From positions 1 through 64,000 of the forward strand of contig CAZHVV010000004.1 in the NCBI GenBank assembly GCA_964536265.1: a DNA stretch of 64,000 nt, given 5' to 3'. Below the pieces are notes generated by a model. The model made no database searches, was not told the DNA's origin, and saw only the letters and a program-made list of their open reading frames with translations. Numbering within the stretch: the first letter of the stretch is position 1; the number at the start of each line of letters is the position of its first letter. The position numbers and the translations under genes were made by a program. Shown here in pieces: positions 1-7,704 of the stretch. Source of the stretch: JAPUDS01 sp964536265 (GTDB taxonomy: Bacteria; Patescibacteriota; Saccharimonadia; Saccharimonadales; Saccharimonadaceae).

Positions 1-273
1 GGTTGGCCCATAACATTCTGTAAAGGGTGCCGTTGAGGGTAATGTGGCAGCAAAGCCAGTGGATAGGCGCACATCACGCTCAACGGTATCAAGTGCCATT
101 TGTGTCTCGCCATTTAGCTCGAGCTGAACCCTAAAACGGTCTGCCGTACTAATCATATTGAGTAAGGTTCCGATAAAAACAATTACAACGACACTACTGA
201 GTATCGTCGCGATAAGCAGCTCGACAAGAGTGAAACCAGACTCTGTATGGTTAATACGAGACATAAGTTGCAT
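1..273 (-). CDS. Type IV pilin-like prepilin, partial (runs off left edge)
   Basis: The gene starts at 273 (a second ATG is at 264) and continues past the left edge, so only about 91 residues are visible. After a short basic leader (MQLMSRINHTES) comes the class III prepilin signature GFTLVELLIA, followed by a hydrophobic helix. In this family prepilin peptidase cuts before the F, and E+5 directs assembly into a pilus or pseudopilus. The following segment, with VERDVRLSTGF, resembles minor pilins of the PilW/GspJ type, but the rest is missing. It overlaps the end of the next pilin gene by 23 nt. Together with the two upstream genes it forms one minus-strand unit read from about 1200 leftward. 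The subfamily is uncertain; the pilin nature is clear. Confidence 0.85.
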   Translation of the reverse strand, partial: MQLMSRINHTESGFTLVELLIATILSSVVVIVFIGTLLNMISTADRFRVQLELNGETQMALDTVERDVRLSTGFAATLPSTAPFTECYGPT

Positions 274-691
274 GTACCATCGTCTTTCCCGGTGATCCAT
301 AGGTCACTGTTGATTGCACTCGAACTGGCATTCCGCCACCACTACTGCCACAACCGAACGGAGCAGATGCGACAACTTTCTGCACGACAGGGCTCGGTAG
401 GGAAGGGTATGTGATAGTTTCTTCAATTAATATCTGACCGGCTGCGCCGGGGTATGTCTTAATATCAGTTGATGCATTACACGTAAACCAGTTTGGTTTT
501 TGTCCATTTGCGTACAATCGAAGGTTGTTATATGCGAGGTTGCTTGCAACATTCATTCGAGTACTTTCTGCGGCGCTGGTGCCAATTGCGCCAATCGCTT
601 GGCTGATGGTAAGAATAAACGCTGTTGAAATCAAAATAACGACGAGCAGTTCGACGACAGTATAGCCATCTTGTGACGTAGGTCGTATCAT
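251..691 (-). CDS. Type IV pilin-like prepilin
   Basis: This 146-residue protein carries a prepilin signal: a short leader ending in DG, then YTVVELLVVILISTA, so the residue after the cleavage glycine is Y rather than F, and E+5 is present. The rest is a small extracellular domain with Cys residues near residues 71 and 114 that could form a disulfide, which is common in minor pilins. Its ATG overlaps the stop of the upstream pilin gene by 4 nt, so translation is probably coupled. It is likely a minor pilin of a type IV pilus used for attachment, motility or DNA uptake; no assembly ATPase or secretin gene is visible in the window to test this. Confidence 0.85.
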   Translation of the reverse strand: MIRPTSQDGYTVVELLVVILISTAFILTISQAIGAIGTSAAESTRMNVASNLAYNNLRLYANGQKPNWFTCNASTDIKTYPGAAGQILIEETITYPSLPSPVVQKVVASAPFGCGSSGGGMPVRVQSTVTYGSPGKTMVHATYVSY

Positions 692-1197
692 TGCTGGTGT
701 ATACTTTCTATAATTTTTACAACATTTGTTCCCGCTAACCGATAATAAAGACGGAAACGAACACAGTTATTTATGTCGGTGTTGGTACAGAGAGTATTGC
801 TTGGTGTGAAGGGCTGGTAAATATATTGATCAATTGTCGGGCTTTGTGGTTGCGCTGTGCTCGTTGCAGCGACAATACTCGTTGTGGATGTGGTATTTGG
901 CGCTTTCGTGATGGCTTTATCCTGGTTTTTGAACAGTGTGTTGTATGATGACGTGTCAACGGCTTGATTGGTCGTTGGATAGCTTGGGCCTGAGGACGAA
1001 GCATTCCCGGTGTATGTGAGCTCAAATGATCGTGCTATCGATTCCGCATCGGAAACACGTTCGCTGTCTGTACCCATGGTCTGATACGATTTCGACACAG
1101 AATAGCTAAGACTCGCCAGAATCCCGATGATGACGATGACATAAATGAGTTCGACCAGCGTCATCCCACTCATTCGTTGGTCAGTAAGCATAAGCAT
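688..1197 (-). CDS. Type IV pilin-like prepilin
   Basis: First gene of the minus-strand pilin unit, 169 residues. A short leader is followed by G-MTLVELIYVIVIIGILAS, a class III prepilin signal with E+5 and a long hydrophobic helix. The downstream domain is rich in Ser/Thr and has a C-terminal pair of Cys residues (TLCTNTDINNCVRF) that would make the D-region disulfide loop typical of pilins. ATG codons at 1197 and 1191 are both possible starts. A -10-like TACAAT at 1208-1213 lies 10 nt before the first, favouring 1197. The two downstream pilins follow with short overlaps. It could be the major or a minor pilin. Confidence 0.85.
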   Translation of the reverse strand: MLMLTDQRMSGMTLVELIYVIVIIGILASLSYSVSKSYQTMGTDSERVSDAESIARSFELTYTGNASSSGPSYPTTNQAVDTSSYNTLFKNQDKAITKAPNTTSTTSIVAATSTAQPQSPTIDQYIYQPFTPSNTLCTNTDINNCVRFRLYYRLAGTNVVKIIESIHQQ

Positions 1198-1207
1198 GAC
1201 AGTAGTA

Positions 1208-1213
1208 ATTGTA
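1208..1213 (-). promoter_or_regulatory. -10 element of the pilin unit
   Basis: On the minus strand this reads TACAAT and ends 10 nt before the first pilin start. It lies just beyond the stop of murB, so the pilin genes can be transcribed independently of murB. No convincing -35 hexamer was seen. Confidence 0.5.
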
Positions 1214-1248
1214 ATATATCGCGAGCTGAAACACTAGTCGGTGACTGG

Positions 1249-2286
1249 CTAAAAATGACCGAGGAAGCGTGCTTCAGGCTGCAATGTGACACCGAGGCGG
1301 CTAGTAACAGTCGTTATAATCTCGTGGGCGACGTCATAGACTTCTTGGGCAGTTGCACCATCCATCGCTTCAAGTTTCAGGACATGGTGTGGATGCAGAC
1401 GGACATGTTCCCATGTCTGGCCTCGTTGAAATCCTGCAGCCAGCAAGACGTGAGCGGCTGAAGCACGTTGAGCATTCCCACCGTGTATGACGCTTTGATT
1501 GAGTATTCTCTCAAGTGTTTTACCAGTCTCATCATAGTGTGCGAATTCTTTCGCTTGCTCGATTGAAACGAGCGGATTTTTAAAGAATGACCCGACAGTT
1601 CGTTCTGCTGATTGGTCGATTGGGTCGTAGAGTGAGCCAGCGCGCCGGCGAGTTTCGATAACAATTATCCGGCAATGTTCGAGCGTTTTCGTATCCAAGC
1701 CCATTTCCTCGGCGACAGCAATCGCTGAGTCATAGACAAGCGTATGCAGTGGTTGCTGGCTGAGGTGGAACGCAGCCCGTAAAATTATGAGTTCATCATG
1801 GTCCTGTAGTGAGCTTTGGCGATATGCGAACTGGATAGCATCTTTATCGAGGTGTTCAAGCGAATGAGTAGTTTTGTCATATACCTCGACCCACATAAGT
1901 GTGTCAGAGACTTGTTGTCCATACGCTGCGATGTTTCCGAACACTGCTCCTCCAACGCTACTCGGGATTTGGCTCATAAGCTCGAGTCCCCATAGATGAT
2001 GGTCAATGGCTGCAGCCACAACATCATCCCACCATACACCAGCATCGGCAATGACCATGTCGCCATCGAATGTTATTACCCCATTGCGTAGTAGAATTGT
2101 TGTTCCAGCTAGCCCAGTATCACTCACGACAACGTTGCAGCCGAAACCGAGTAGCCAGTCCGGTGTTGTTTCTGACAGGGAAGTTACGAGTTCCTCGTAG
2201 CTATTTGGCAGAATCGCATGTTCGGCGTTACCACCGACACGAAGAGAAGTATATGGAGCCAAAGGTTCATTGTCATGGGTTATCAT
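1249..2286 (-). CDS. murB: UDP-N-acetylenolpyruvoylglucosamine reductase (MurB)
   Basis: MurB is the cytoplasmic FAD enzyme that uses NADPH to reduce UDP-GlcNAc-enolpyruvate to UDP-MurNAc for peptidoglycan. Visible family features are the N-terminal TSLRVGGNA flavin-binding start, the IPSSVGGAVFGNIAAYG loop, the catalytic serine motif GSFFKNP near residue 226 and the C-terminal Glu in LQPEARFLG. The 345-residue length fits the longer E. coli-like type. A start at 2286 (MITHDNEP) is chosen because the -10 hexamer TATACT (2293-2298, minus strand) lies 6 nt upstream; a GTG at 2301 would overlap that hexamer. The gene would then be leaderless. It stands alone, without other mur genes nearby. Confidence 0.95.
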   Translation of the reverse strand: MITHDNEPLAPYTSLRVGGNAEHAILPNSYEELVTSLSETTPDWLLGFGCNVVVSDTGLAGTTILLRNGVITFDGDMVIADAGVWWDDVVAAAIDHHLWGLELMSQIPSSVGGAVFGNIAAYGQQVSDTLMWVEVYDKTTHSLEHLDKDAIQFAYRQSSLQDHDELIILRAAFHLSQQPLHTLVYDSAIAVAEEMGLDTKTLEHCRIIVIETRRRAGSLYDPIDQSAERTVGSFFKNPLVSIEQAKEFAHYDETGKTLERILNQSVIHGGNAQRASAAHVLLAAGFQRGQTWEHVRLHPHHVLKLEAMDGATAQEVYDVAHEIITTVTSRLGVTLQPEARFLGHF

Positions 2287-2314
2287 AGCAATAGTATACA
2301 CCCGTCATATCTGT

Positions 2315-2320
2315 TACAAT
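2315..2320 (+). promoter_or_regulatory. Extended -10 of tRNA-Arg(TCG)
   Basis: TACAAT preceded by TGT gives an extended -10 (TGnTACAAT form). It ends 13 nt before the mature tRNA 5' end, which leaves a short 5' leader for RNase P. Confidence 0.6.
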
Positions 2321-2333
2321 AACTTATACGCAC

Positions 2334-2410
2334 GCACCCGTAGCTCAGTGGATTAGAGTAGCTGGCTTCGAACCAGTTGGTCGCAAGTTCGAATCTTGCC
2401 GGGTGTACCA
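2334..2410 (+). tRNA. tRNA-Arg (anticodon TCG)
   Basis: The sequence folds as a full cloverleaf: a 7-bp acceptor stem (GCACCCG with CGGGTGT, first pair G-U), a D-arm, a five-pair anticodon stem (four Watson-Crick pairs and one G-U) with loop CTTCGAA giving anticodon TCG, and a T-arm with the usual GTTCGAATC loop. Discriminator A and the CCA tail are encoded. It reads CGA codons. The CCA is also part of the 5' arm of a long hairpin that starts immediately downstream. Confidence 0.95.
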
Positions 2411-2450
2411 AAGAAAATAGATTAGCGAAAGCTAGTCTATTTTCTTTGGT
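2407..2450 (+). terminator. Hairpin H1 containing the tRNA CCA
   Basis: A 20-bp stem (2407-2426 with 2431-2450, one T-G pair) closed by the tetraloop GAAA. The first four bases of the stem are the discriminator and CCA of tRNA-Arg(TCG). The T-rich right arm could act as a terminator, but no T-run follows the stem. The same arrangement is found after tRNA-Glu. Confidence 0.75.
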
Positions 2451-2466
2451 TGTTCGAGAGGTGCGA

Positions 2467-2505
2467 AACTTACGACTCGCCGTGGAACGGCGAAAGTCGC
2501 AAGTT
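2467..2505 (+). repeat. Hairpin H2 resembling the tRNA T-arm
   Basis: An imperfect stem of about 15 pairs (2467-2482 with 2488-2505). The right arm contains GTCGCAAGTTCG, identical to the variable-loop/T-arm part of tRNA-Arg(TCG) upstream; the left arm is a degenerate antisense copy of the same segment. Confidence 0.6.
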
Positions 2506-2520
2506 CGGCGAAGTGAATGA

Positions 2521-2547
2521 AATGAAAAAGTATTTACATTTTTTCAT
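2521..2547 (+). repeat. Hairpin H3, A/T-rich
   Basis: ATGAAAAA at 2522-2529 pairs with TTTTTCAT at 2540-2547. It is the third hairpin after tRNA-Arg(TCG). From here to the next promoter no coding signal is seen. Confidence 0.45.
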
Positions 2548-2583
2548 GAATGAACGGAGGAGCGTAGCGCTATCTTGATACGC

Positions 2584-2589
2584 TATAAT
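2584..2589 (+). promoter_or_regulatory. -10 element of tRNA-Arg(CCG)
   Basis: A consensus TATAAT ends 11 nt before the tRNA 5' end. A good -35 at the expected distance was not found. Confidence 0.6.
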
Positions 2590-2600
2590 GTATCCCATAC

Positions 2601-2677
2601 GCCCCGTTAGCTCAATTGGATAGAGCGTTGGTTTCCGGTACCAAAGGTTGCAGGTTCGATTCCCGTGCGGGGTACCA
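2601..2677 (+). tRNA. tRNA-Arg (anticodon CCG)
   Basis: Complete cloverleaf: acceptor GCCCCGT pairs with GCGGGGT, with G-U pairs at both ends of the stem; anticodon stem TTGGT/ACCAA with loop TTCCGGT gives anticodon CCG; T-arm with GGTTCGATTC; encoded ACCA. It reads CGG codons. Unlike the first tRNA-Arg, it is not followed by the three-hairpin array. Confidence 0.95.
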
Positions 2678-2752
2678 TATTTTACTACAATTCTTGGGGT
2701 TCATCTCTACCACTTTCACCCTAAAAACTGTATACTGAAGAGCATTACAGTT

Positions 2753-4318
2753 ATGAATGATATCAACCATCTCGGTCAACGATTTTCGAGTGCCCTGACG
2801 CTAGCAAAGCATCAGGCCGATGAGATTGAAAAAGCGAACATAAGCGACGAGAAAATTCACGTCGTAGGTGCTGGCGGTATGGTGACAGCAGCCTATGAAC
2901 AGCTACGCAACGCGGCTGAATATGCAGACGAACATCTACTGCTTCAGAAGGCAATCAAGCGCTTCTATCGACGCACATTTCTGACCCAGTCAGCCGAATT
3001 TATTGCAAAAAGCGCCAATGAATTAGTCACGGAGCTAACATTTGCTGGGTATATTCCAAATGATTCAGTAACGGAAGCGATGACTCGGCGAATCAACCAA
3101 TTGGCAGTTGAATACCACCATGTATATCTCCAGATTCAAACGTCACGTAATGTCAGTAATTTACGGGGTGAAACATGGGCGATTGATGTCTTTTCGGTTG
3201 AAGTATCACAGATTTTTCGGCCTCAGCCGCAACTTGAGGCATTCGCGCAGTTTGCGTTCGACCATTTCAAGAATTCGTTCGACTTCAGCGGGATATTCAC
3301 AGGAACGGTGCCAGCCGACGTTGAGCCAGCTTTATATGTTGCTGTTCACCGAGCACTCCTCAAGTCTGACCTTGCGATGATTCGAACAGCTTTGTTGCAC
3401 CGCTACAAGCAGTCTCCGTCTGATTTCGCTGGGTATTGCCGTGTGAATGCAGAGATTAATAAGCTATTCGACTCAGATACAACTGAACTACTTGTTCGAA
3501 TCGTGGATCGTCAGGGTGCACCGCTGCGTATTGTCGAGCGTATGCTCGAGAGGCGCAAAGATCTGCCAGAACTACTGAATCACAAAACTCGTTTTCTTAA
3601 TGCATTCGAGAGCCAGATTCAATCTGAATACAGCACTATCAATAAGCGTATCAACAGAGGTATTATCAAAAGTGTCTTTTTCTTGATAATAACGAAATTT
3701 CTGGTTGGTATCGCAATTGAGGTTCCATATGATTTGTGGGTACGTGGGCACATATTCTGGCTGCCGTTAATTGTTAACTTATTCTTCCCGCCCGTATATA
3801 TGGTTTTCCTTCGCGCTACATTGGCTTTGCCGTCAAACGCAAACACCGTGAAGCTTGTTGCTCAGGCTGACACCATGTTTTATGGTAGCAATACTCCACA
3901 ACTATACCGCTTGCCAAAGAGTACGTTTGGAGCAGTGTATAACTTTGCGTACGCACTCTTCTTTATTGTTGTATTCGGCGGGGTTAGTTGGCTTCTTGTT
4001 CATTATGCACAGTTCGAAATGGTCCATCTCGTTATCTTCTTCGTCTTCCTGTCAGGTGCGAGCTTCCTAGGCTTCCGTCTCAGCCGTATGATTCGTGAGC
4101 TTGAGTCGGTTGATAGTCAGCAAAATAGCCTCACTGTTCTACGTGACTTCTTGTATATGCCGTTCGTGGTGGTTGGTCGCTGGATGAGTGAGAAGTACGC
4201 TCAAGTCAACTTTGTCTCAATGATTCTCGACATGGTTATTGAACTGCCGCTCAAAACAGTCCTTCGTATGATTCGCCAGTGGAGTGCGTTCATCAGTAGC
4301 AAAAAAGATCAGCTATAG
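2753..4318 (+). CDS. Unknown membrane protein
   Basis: A 521-residue protein that I do not recognise. The first 325 residues are soluble and helix-rich, with many charged residues. The C-terminal part has membrane segments: two around IIKSVFFLIITKFLVGIAI and IFWLPLIVNLFFPPVYMVFL, and two more around FAYALFFIVVFGGVSWLLV and LVIFFVFLSGASFLGF. The last 100 residues look amphipathic. The start at 2753 (MNDINHLGQ) is preferred because TATACT at 2731-2736 lies 16 nt upstream; an in-frame GTG-type extension from 2648 would run through the 3' end of the preceding tRNA. It probably sits in the membrane with a large cytoplasmic N-terminal domain. No catalytic motif was found. Confidence 0.8.
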   Translation: MNDINHLGQRFSSALTLAKHQADEIEKANISDEKIHVVGAGGMVTAAYEQLRNAAEYADEHLLLQKAIKRFYRRTFLTQSAEFIAKSANELVTELTFAGYIPNDSVTEAMTRRINQLAVEYHHVYLQIQTSRNVSNLRGETWAIDVFSVEVSQIFRPQPQLEAFAQFAFDHFKNSFDFSGIFTGTVPADVEPALYVAVHRALLKSDLAMIRTALLHRYKQSPSDFAGYCRVNAEINKLFDSDTTELLVRIVDRQGAPLRIVERMLERRKDLPELLNHKTRFLNAFESQIQSEYSTINKRINRGIIKSVFFLIITKFLVGIAIEVPYDLWVRGHIFWLPLIVNLFFPPVYMVFLRATLALPSNANTVKLVAQADTMFYGSNTPQLYRLPKSTFGAVYNFAYALFFIVVFGGVSWLLVHYAQFEMVHLVIFFVFLSGASFLGFRLSRMIRELESVDSQQNSLTVLRDFLYMPFVVVGRWMSEKYAQVNFVSMILDMVIELPLKTVLRMIRQWSAFISSKKDQL

Positions 4319-4430
4319 AACGACAACATTATTTTATACTGATACATTAGCGATATTTGCAGACTTCTAGCCATCATATCGAAATAACATTTATTTGCTC
4401 ACGTCAAATATGCAGCGTATACTGAGATGT

Positions 4431-5549
4431 ATGACACGATATAAAGTAATACGAATAGTCATTCTCTCAGTTGTCGTGTTGCTCGTGGGGCTCGGCGTAG
4501 TACTCTTCATTACCCGAAATCAAGACCCATATACAACCAAGGCACCACCTCAGCTACCAGACCCGTCGCTAAAAGCTCTCGCGACACGTAAAAATATTGA
4601 AATTGGTTCATTTGCTTCACTCAAGTATCTGCGCGAAAGAGCGTATACAGATATTTTAGCCTCTGAATTTAATTACGCGATTATCGATGGCGAACCCAAC
4701 TGGCGTTTTGAGGATTTTACACTTCGACCTTCAGTTAGTGACTTTGATTTTGCTGACATGGATAAAGTTTTTGATTTCGCGGAACAACATGAAATGCCTG
4801 TTCGTGTGCAACATTTACTATGGGGAGATGCAAAATGGTTGCCAGACTGGTTAACGCAAGGTAATTTCACTCGCGCACAACTGCTTGATATAATTCACAA
4901 TCATATTTCTACTGTCGAGGCGCGGTATAAGGGAAAAGTGCGAGAATACTCGGTAGTCAACGAAGCTTTTAGCCGGAAACTCCTGACGGGTGGTAATCAC
5001 GATTGGTGGGGCGAAAAACTCGGCAACGAATATATTGACAACGCGTTTGTTTGGGCTCGTCAGGCCGACCCGGGTGCGGTTCTGGTCTTGAATGATTTTG
5101 GAAATGAGACTGAAGGTGATATCTCGAACTTGATGTATGACTATATCAAAGATGCGAAGTCGCGGGGTATCCCAATCGATGCAATAGGGATGCAGATGCA
5201 TATGAGTGGCACAAATGCACCGACAAAAGAACAAGTCATAGCAAATATGAAGCGGTTCGCAGGCTTGGGGATTAAGGTGTATGTAACGGAATTTGACGTT
5301 AATATGCATGACGTGAAGGGCAGCGATAAAGAGAAGGAAGAGGCTCAGGCAACTATCTATAGCGATATGCTCGGAGCATGTTTAGAAGTTGGTCCTAGTA
5401 TATGCCCGAATTTCGGGTTCCTTGGACTTATCGACAGACAGAGCTGGTATAACGGGCTTGGAATAGAAGATGCGAATGCACTCATGTTCCATGATGACTA
5501 CACCCCCAAAGCCGCATTTTACGCGGTCCGCGCAACGCTCGAAAAGTAA
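4431..5549 (+). CDS. Membrane-anchored GH10 endo-beta-1,4-xylanase-like glycosidase
   Basis: A 372-residue protein with an N-terminal anchor (VIRIVILSVVVLLVGLGVVLF, residues about 5-24) followed by a GH10 (beta/alpha)8 barrel. The acid/base Glu lies in YSVVNEAF (family form DVVNEA), and the nucleophile Glu in VYVTEFDV (family form TELD). IDAIGMQMHMSG matches the GIGxQxH strand of GH10. Members of this family hydrolyse internal beta-1,4-xylan linkages; substrate specificity here is inferred only. The anchor places the enzyme outside the cell, attached to the membrane. The start at 4431 is supported by TATACT (4418-4423) ending 7 nt upstream, which implies a leaderless mRNA. No other polysaccharide-degradation gene is adjacent. 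Confidence 0.9.
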   Translation: MTRYKVIRIVILSVVVLLVGLGVVLFITRNQDPYTTKAPPQLPDPSLKALATRKNIEIGSFASLKYLRERAYTDILASEFNYAIIDGEPNWRFEDFTLRPSVSDFDFADMDKVFDFAEQHEMPVRVQHLLWGDAKWLPDWLTQGNFTRAQLLDIIHNHISTVEARYKGKVREYSVVNEAFSRKLLTGGNHDWWGEKLGNEYIDNAFVWARQADPGAVLVLNDFGNETEGDISNLMYDYIKDAKSRGIPIDAIGMQMHMSGTNAPTKEQVIANMKRFAGLGIKVYVTEFDVNMHDVKGSDKEKEEAQATIYSDMLGACLEVGPSICPNFGFLGLIDRQSWYNGLGIEDANALMFHDDYTPKAAFYAVRATLEK

Positions 5550-5629
5550 TAACTGATATCTCGTATCACTAGCTTTCTTAACAGATTGACTGGGGTGATA
5601 ATCTAAGCAATATGTGGTATAATTACGGT

Positions 5630-6208
5630 ATGAAATACCGTATTGGAATTTTAGTAGCGACACTTATCGTTGCTGGAATATTCCTAGGTTATTATCTCGG
5701 AAACAATGATAACTCGACACCATCTGGCAGTAATACGGCCCCAGCTAGCAACTCTTCAGTAAATGCCAATGTTCTCGACCTGAGCAATAAAGGCTTAACG
5801 AAAGTTTTATCAGATATATATAGCAAAACGGGCACAACTGACCTACTGCTCTCCAACAACAGTATAAAGACGCTACCTTCTGAAATGGGAAAGATGACAA
5901 ATGTAGTTGTTTTCAAAATTGACCACAATATTCTCGAGGGCAGTTTGATTGGCGAAATCCGCCAAATGTCAAAACTCAAGCAGCTAGATGTGAGCTATAA
6001 CAACATGACCGGTATGCCTGCTGAGATTGGCCAATTAAAGAATCTGGAGACACTTAACTATAGCTATAACAGTATTAGTGGTCTTCCGAATGAACTATCT
6101 AACTTAAAGAATAACCTCAAAGAATTTAATCTTACTGGAAATCCACTCAGCCAGGACAAGATAAACAAGTTACAAGCTGAACTTCCGAATACTAATATTA
6201 TCTTTTAA
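5630..6208 (+). CDS. Secreted or anchored leucine-rich-repeat protein
   Basis: A 192-residue protein with an N-terminal hydrophobic segment (IGILVATLIVAGIFLGYYLG), a Ser/Asn-rich linker, and about five LRR units such as LKQLDVSYNNMTGMPAEIGQ and LETLNYSYNSISGLPNELS. LRRs form a curved binding surface, so a role in protein or surface contact is likely, possibly host contact. The start at 5630 is set by TATAAT at 5618-5623, which ends 6 nt before the ATG; an earlier ATG at 5612 lies upstream of or inside the promoter. A terminator hairpin follows at 6221. Confidence 0.85.
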   Translation: MKYRIGILVATLIVAGIFLGYYLGNNDNSTPSGSNTAPASNSSVNANVLDLSNKGLTKVLSDIYSKTGTTDLLLSNNSIKTLPSEMGKMTNVVVFKIDHNILEGSLIGEIRQMSKLKQLDVSYNNMTGMPAEIGQLKNLETLNYSYNSISGLPNELSNLKNNLKEFNLTGNPLSQDKINKLQAELPNTNIIF

Positions 6209-6220
6209 GTATTTTCTCAA

Positions 6221-6263
6221 AATAAAAAACACTCTCGGTAGCGATCAAAGAGTGTTCTTTATT
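6221..6263. terminator. Bidirectional terminator between LRR gene and tRNA-Lys
   Basis: Stem 6221-6235 pairs with 6249-6263 (one mismatch; core AACACTCT/AGAGTGTT), with A-rich and T-rich flanks that give a T-tract on either strand. On the minus strand the stem begins directly after the tRNA-Lys CCA. Confidence 0.75.
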
Positions 6264-6340
6264 TGGAGGGCCAGCGGGGACTTGAACCCCGGACACCCTG
6301 CTTAAGAGGCAGGTGCTCTAACCAGCTGAGCTACTGGCCC
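6264..6340 (-). tRNA. tRNA-Lys (anticodon CTT)
   Basis: Reading the minus strand: acceptor GGGCCAG/CTGGCCC, D-arm, anticodon stem CCTGC/GCAGG with loop CTCTTAA giving anticodon CTT, T-arm with GGTTCAAGTCC, and encoded CCA (6264-6266). The discriminator is T, which is unusual for tRNA-Lys. It reads AAG codons. Confidence 0.95.
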
Positions 6341-6403
6341 GTAACAGATAGACACTATAGCAAAAACGGCCGTCTCTGTAAACGCCTATCATAAAGTAGG
6401 TGC

Positions 6404-7114
6404 TTAGAGATGCAGATAATACTGTCGAGTTGTTTCAGGGAGTTTTTCTATGGCGTAACGGAGCATAGTACGTGGCATCTCATGAACGTGAGCGTCGAGA
6501 AAATCGGTTAAGACCGCGACATCAACACGTTTTCCTGCCTCACGAAGCATCCAGCCGCTAGCCTTGTGTATAAGGTCGTGTTTGTCGTGTAGAAGGATTT
6601 CTGCGATTTTGATAGTGTCGCTCACTTCACTGTTTGCTATAAACCTAAAGGTAGTGATGATTGCAACTCGTCGCTCCCACAGTGATGTGCTGTGAGCTAA
6701 TTCGTAGAGTATTGAACGGTCATTGTTCTCGAGATAATGACCAACAACTTTAATGCAGCTCAGGTCTATAAGGTCCCAGTTATTTATGTAACCATCGTGT
6801 AGTTTCTCGAGATAAAATTCATAGAAGTGTTTCAGTTGTTCAGACTTAGCTTTTTCAGCTTGCAGCGTGAGGATAACAAGTCCTGTCATTCGCTCTTCAT
6901 GAATTGCGCTTTCAACAAGGTTAGAGATTTCAGATAGAGGCAGCGTAGAGAACTCATGAGCGATTAGTCGAATTGCTGGCATTCGTACACCAATGAATAA
7001 ATCTCCCTCGCCGTATTCGCCTGGTCCGGTTTTAAAAAACCATGCGAGGTTTACTGCATCTTGGTCACTTGCAACATCGGTGAGTTTTGCGCGCACTGCT
7101 TCGGCCGTCTGCAT
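6404..7114 (-). CDS. AlkD-like DNA alkylation repair glycosylase
   Basis: A 236-residue all-helical HEAT-repeat protein of the AlkD/AlkC family, which removes N3- and N7-alkylated purines from DNA without flipping the base. The signature residues are visible: Trp and Asp in INNWDLIDLS and Arg in LWERRVAIITTFRF, matching the catalytic W/D/R set of AlkD. The C-terminal HKASGWMLREAGKR repeat is also typical. The start at 7114 is set by TATAAT (7121-7126 on the minus strand) ending 6 nt upstream; the longer frame from 7171 would start upstream of this promoter. It is one of several repair genes in this window. Confidence 0.92.
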   Translation of the reverse strand: MQTAEAVRAKLTDVASDQDAVNLAWFFKTGPGEYGEGDLFIGVRMPAIRLIAHEFSTLPLSEISNLVESAIHEERMTGLVILTLQAEKAKSEQLKHFYEFYLEKLHDGYINNWDLIDLSCIKVVGHYLENNDRSILYELAHSTSLWERRVAIITTFRFIANSEVSDTIKIAEILLHDKHDLIHKASGWMLREAGKRVDVAVLTDFLDAHVHEMPRTMLRYAIEKLPETTRQYYLHL

Positions 7115-7191
7115 GGGATAATTATACCAAATACTTTGCGAGCGACTACAGCCAGAGTATAGTAAAGACATTGTTACTATAAGGAGGGTGT

Positions 7192-7701
7192 ATGGCTGAA
7201 AACAAGTTCTTAAGTGTTTTTTATACGATATTCTTAGGCGTTCTCATAACGGTATTCATAGGCGTAGGAATCAGCACTTTCTATCTGGAACCAACCTACC
7301 CAGAAACATCTGCTACAGACAGCGCTTTGTATGGCAAAAGCGAACCCTTAACGGACGCCGATAAGTCACGGCTAGAAGCGATTGATGCAGCAAACGTGCA
7401 GTATGCAAAAGACCAGAAGACATACAGCCAAAATGTTTCCATCATACTTCTCGTATTTGCAGTTGTTTTAGTAACGGTATCAATCCTTATCGAAACAAAA
7501 TCAAAAATATTTTCCGACGGTATCATGTTGGGTGGTTTGTTTACGCTAGTCTATAGCATTATTCGCGGGGCAATAGCTGATAACAAGATGTATTTATTTA
7601 TTGCGACGACTATAGGACTGTGTGTTGTGGCATATCTTGGCTACCATCGCTTCGTTCGACGAAGTGCCGAAATAGGCAAACCAAAAGTGAAATTGTCTTA
7701 A
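7192..7701 (+). CDS. Unknown small membrane protein
   Basis: A 169-residue protein with three to four predicted membrane segments: residues about 7-29, 80-98, 104-121 and 126-146. Between the first and second segments lies a 50-residue, mostly charged extracytoplasmic or cytoplasmic loop (KSEPLTDADKSRLEAIDAA). A strong Shine-Dalgarno site (AAGGAGG at 7181-7187) and a -10 TATAGT at 7158-7163 define the start, so this gene belongs to the leadered class. It is divergent from alkD and convergent with the flavin reductase gene. The family was not recognised. Confidence 0.8.
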   Translation: MAENKFLSVFYTIFLGVLITVFIGVGISTFYLEPTYPETSATDSALYGKSEPLTDADKSRLEAIDAANVQYAKDQKTYSQNVSIILLVFAVVLVTVSILIETKSKIFSDGIMLGGLFTLVYSIIRGAIADNKMYLFIATTIGLCVVAYLGYHRFVRRSAEIGKPKVKLS

Positions 7702-7704
7702 GAA

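Noticed and set aside
4851..5309. Minus-strand 152-codon frame inside the GH10 gene
   Set aside because: It lies wholly within a clear GH10 coding region, has no domain and no start signals; a shadow frame.
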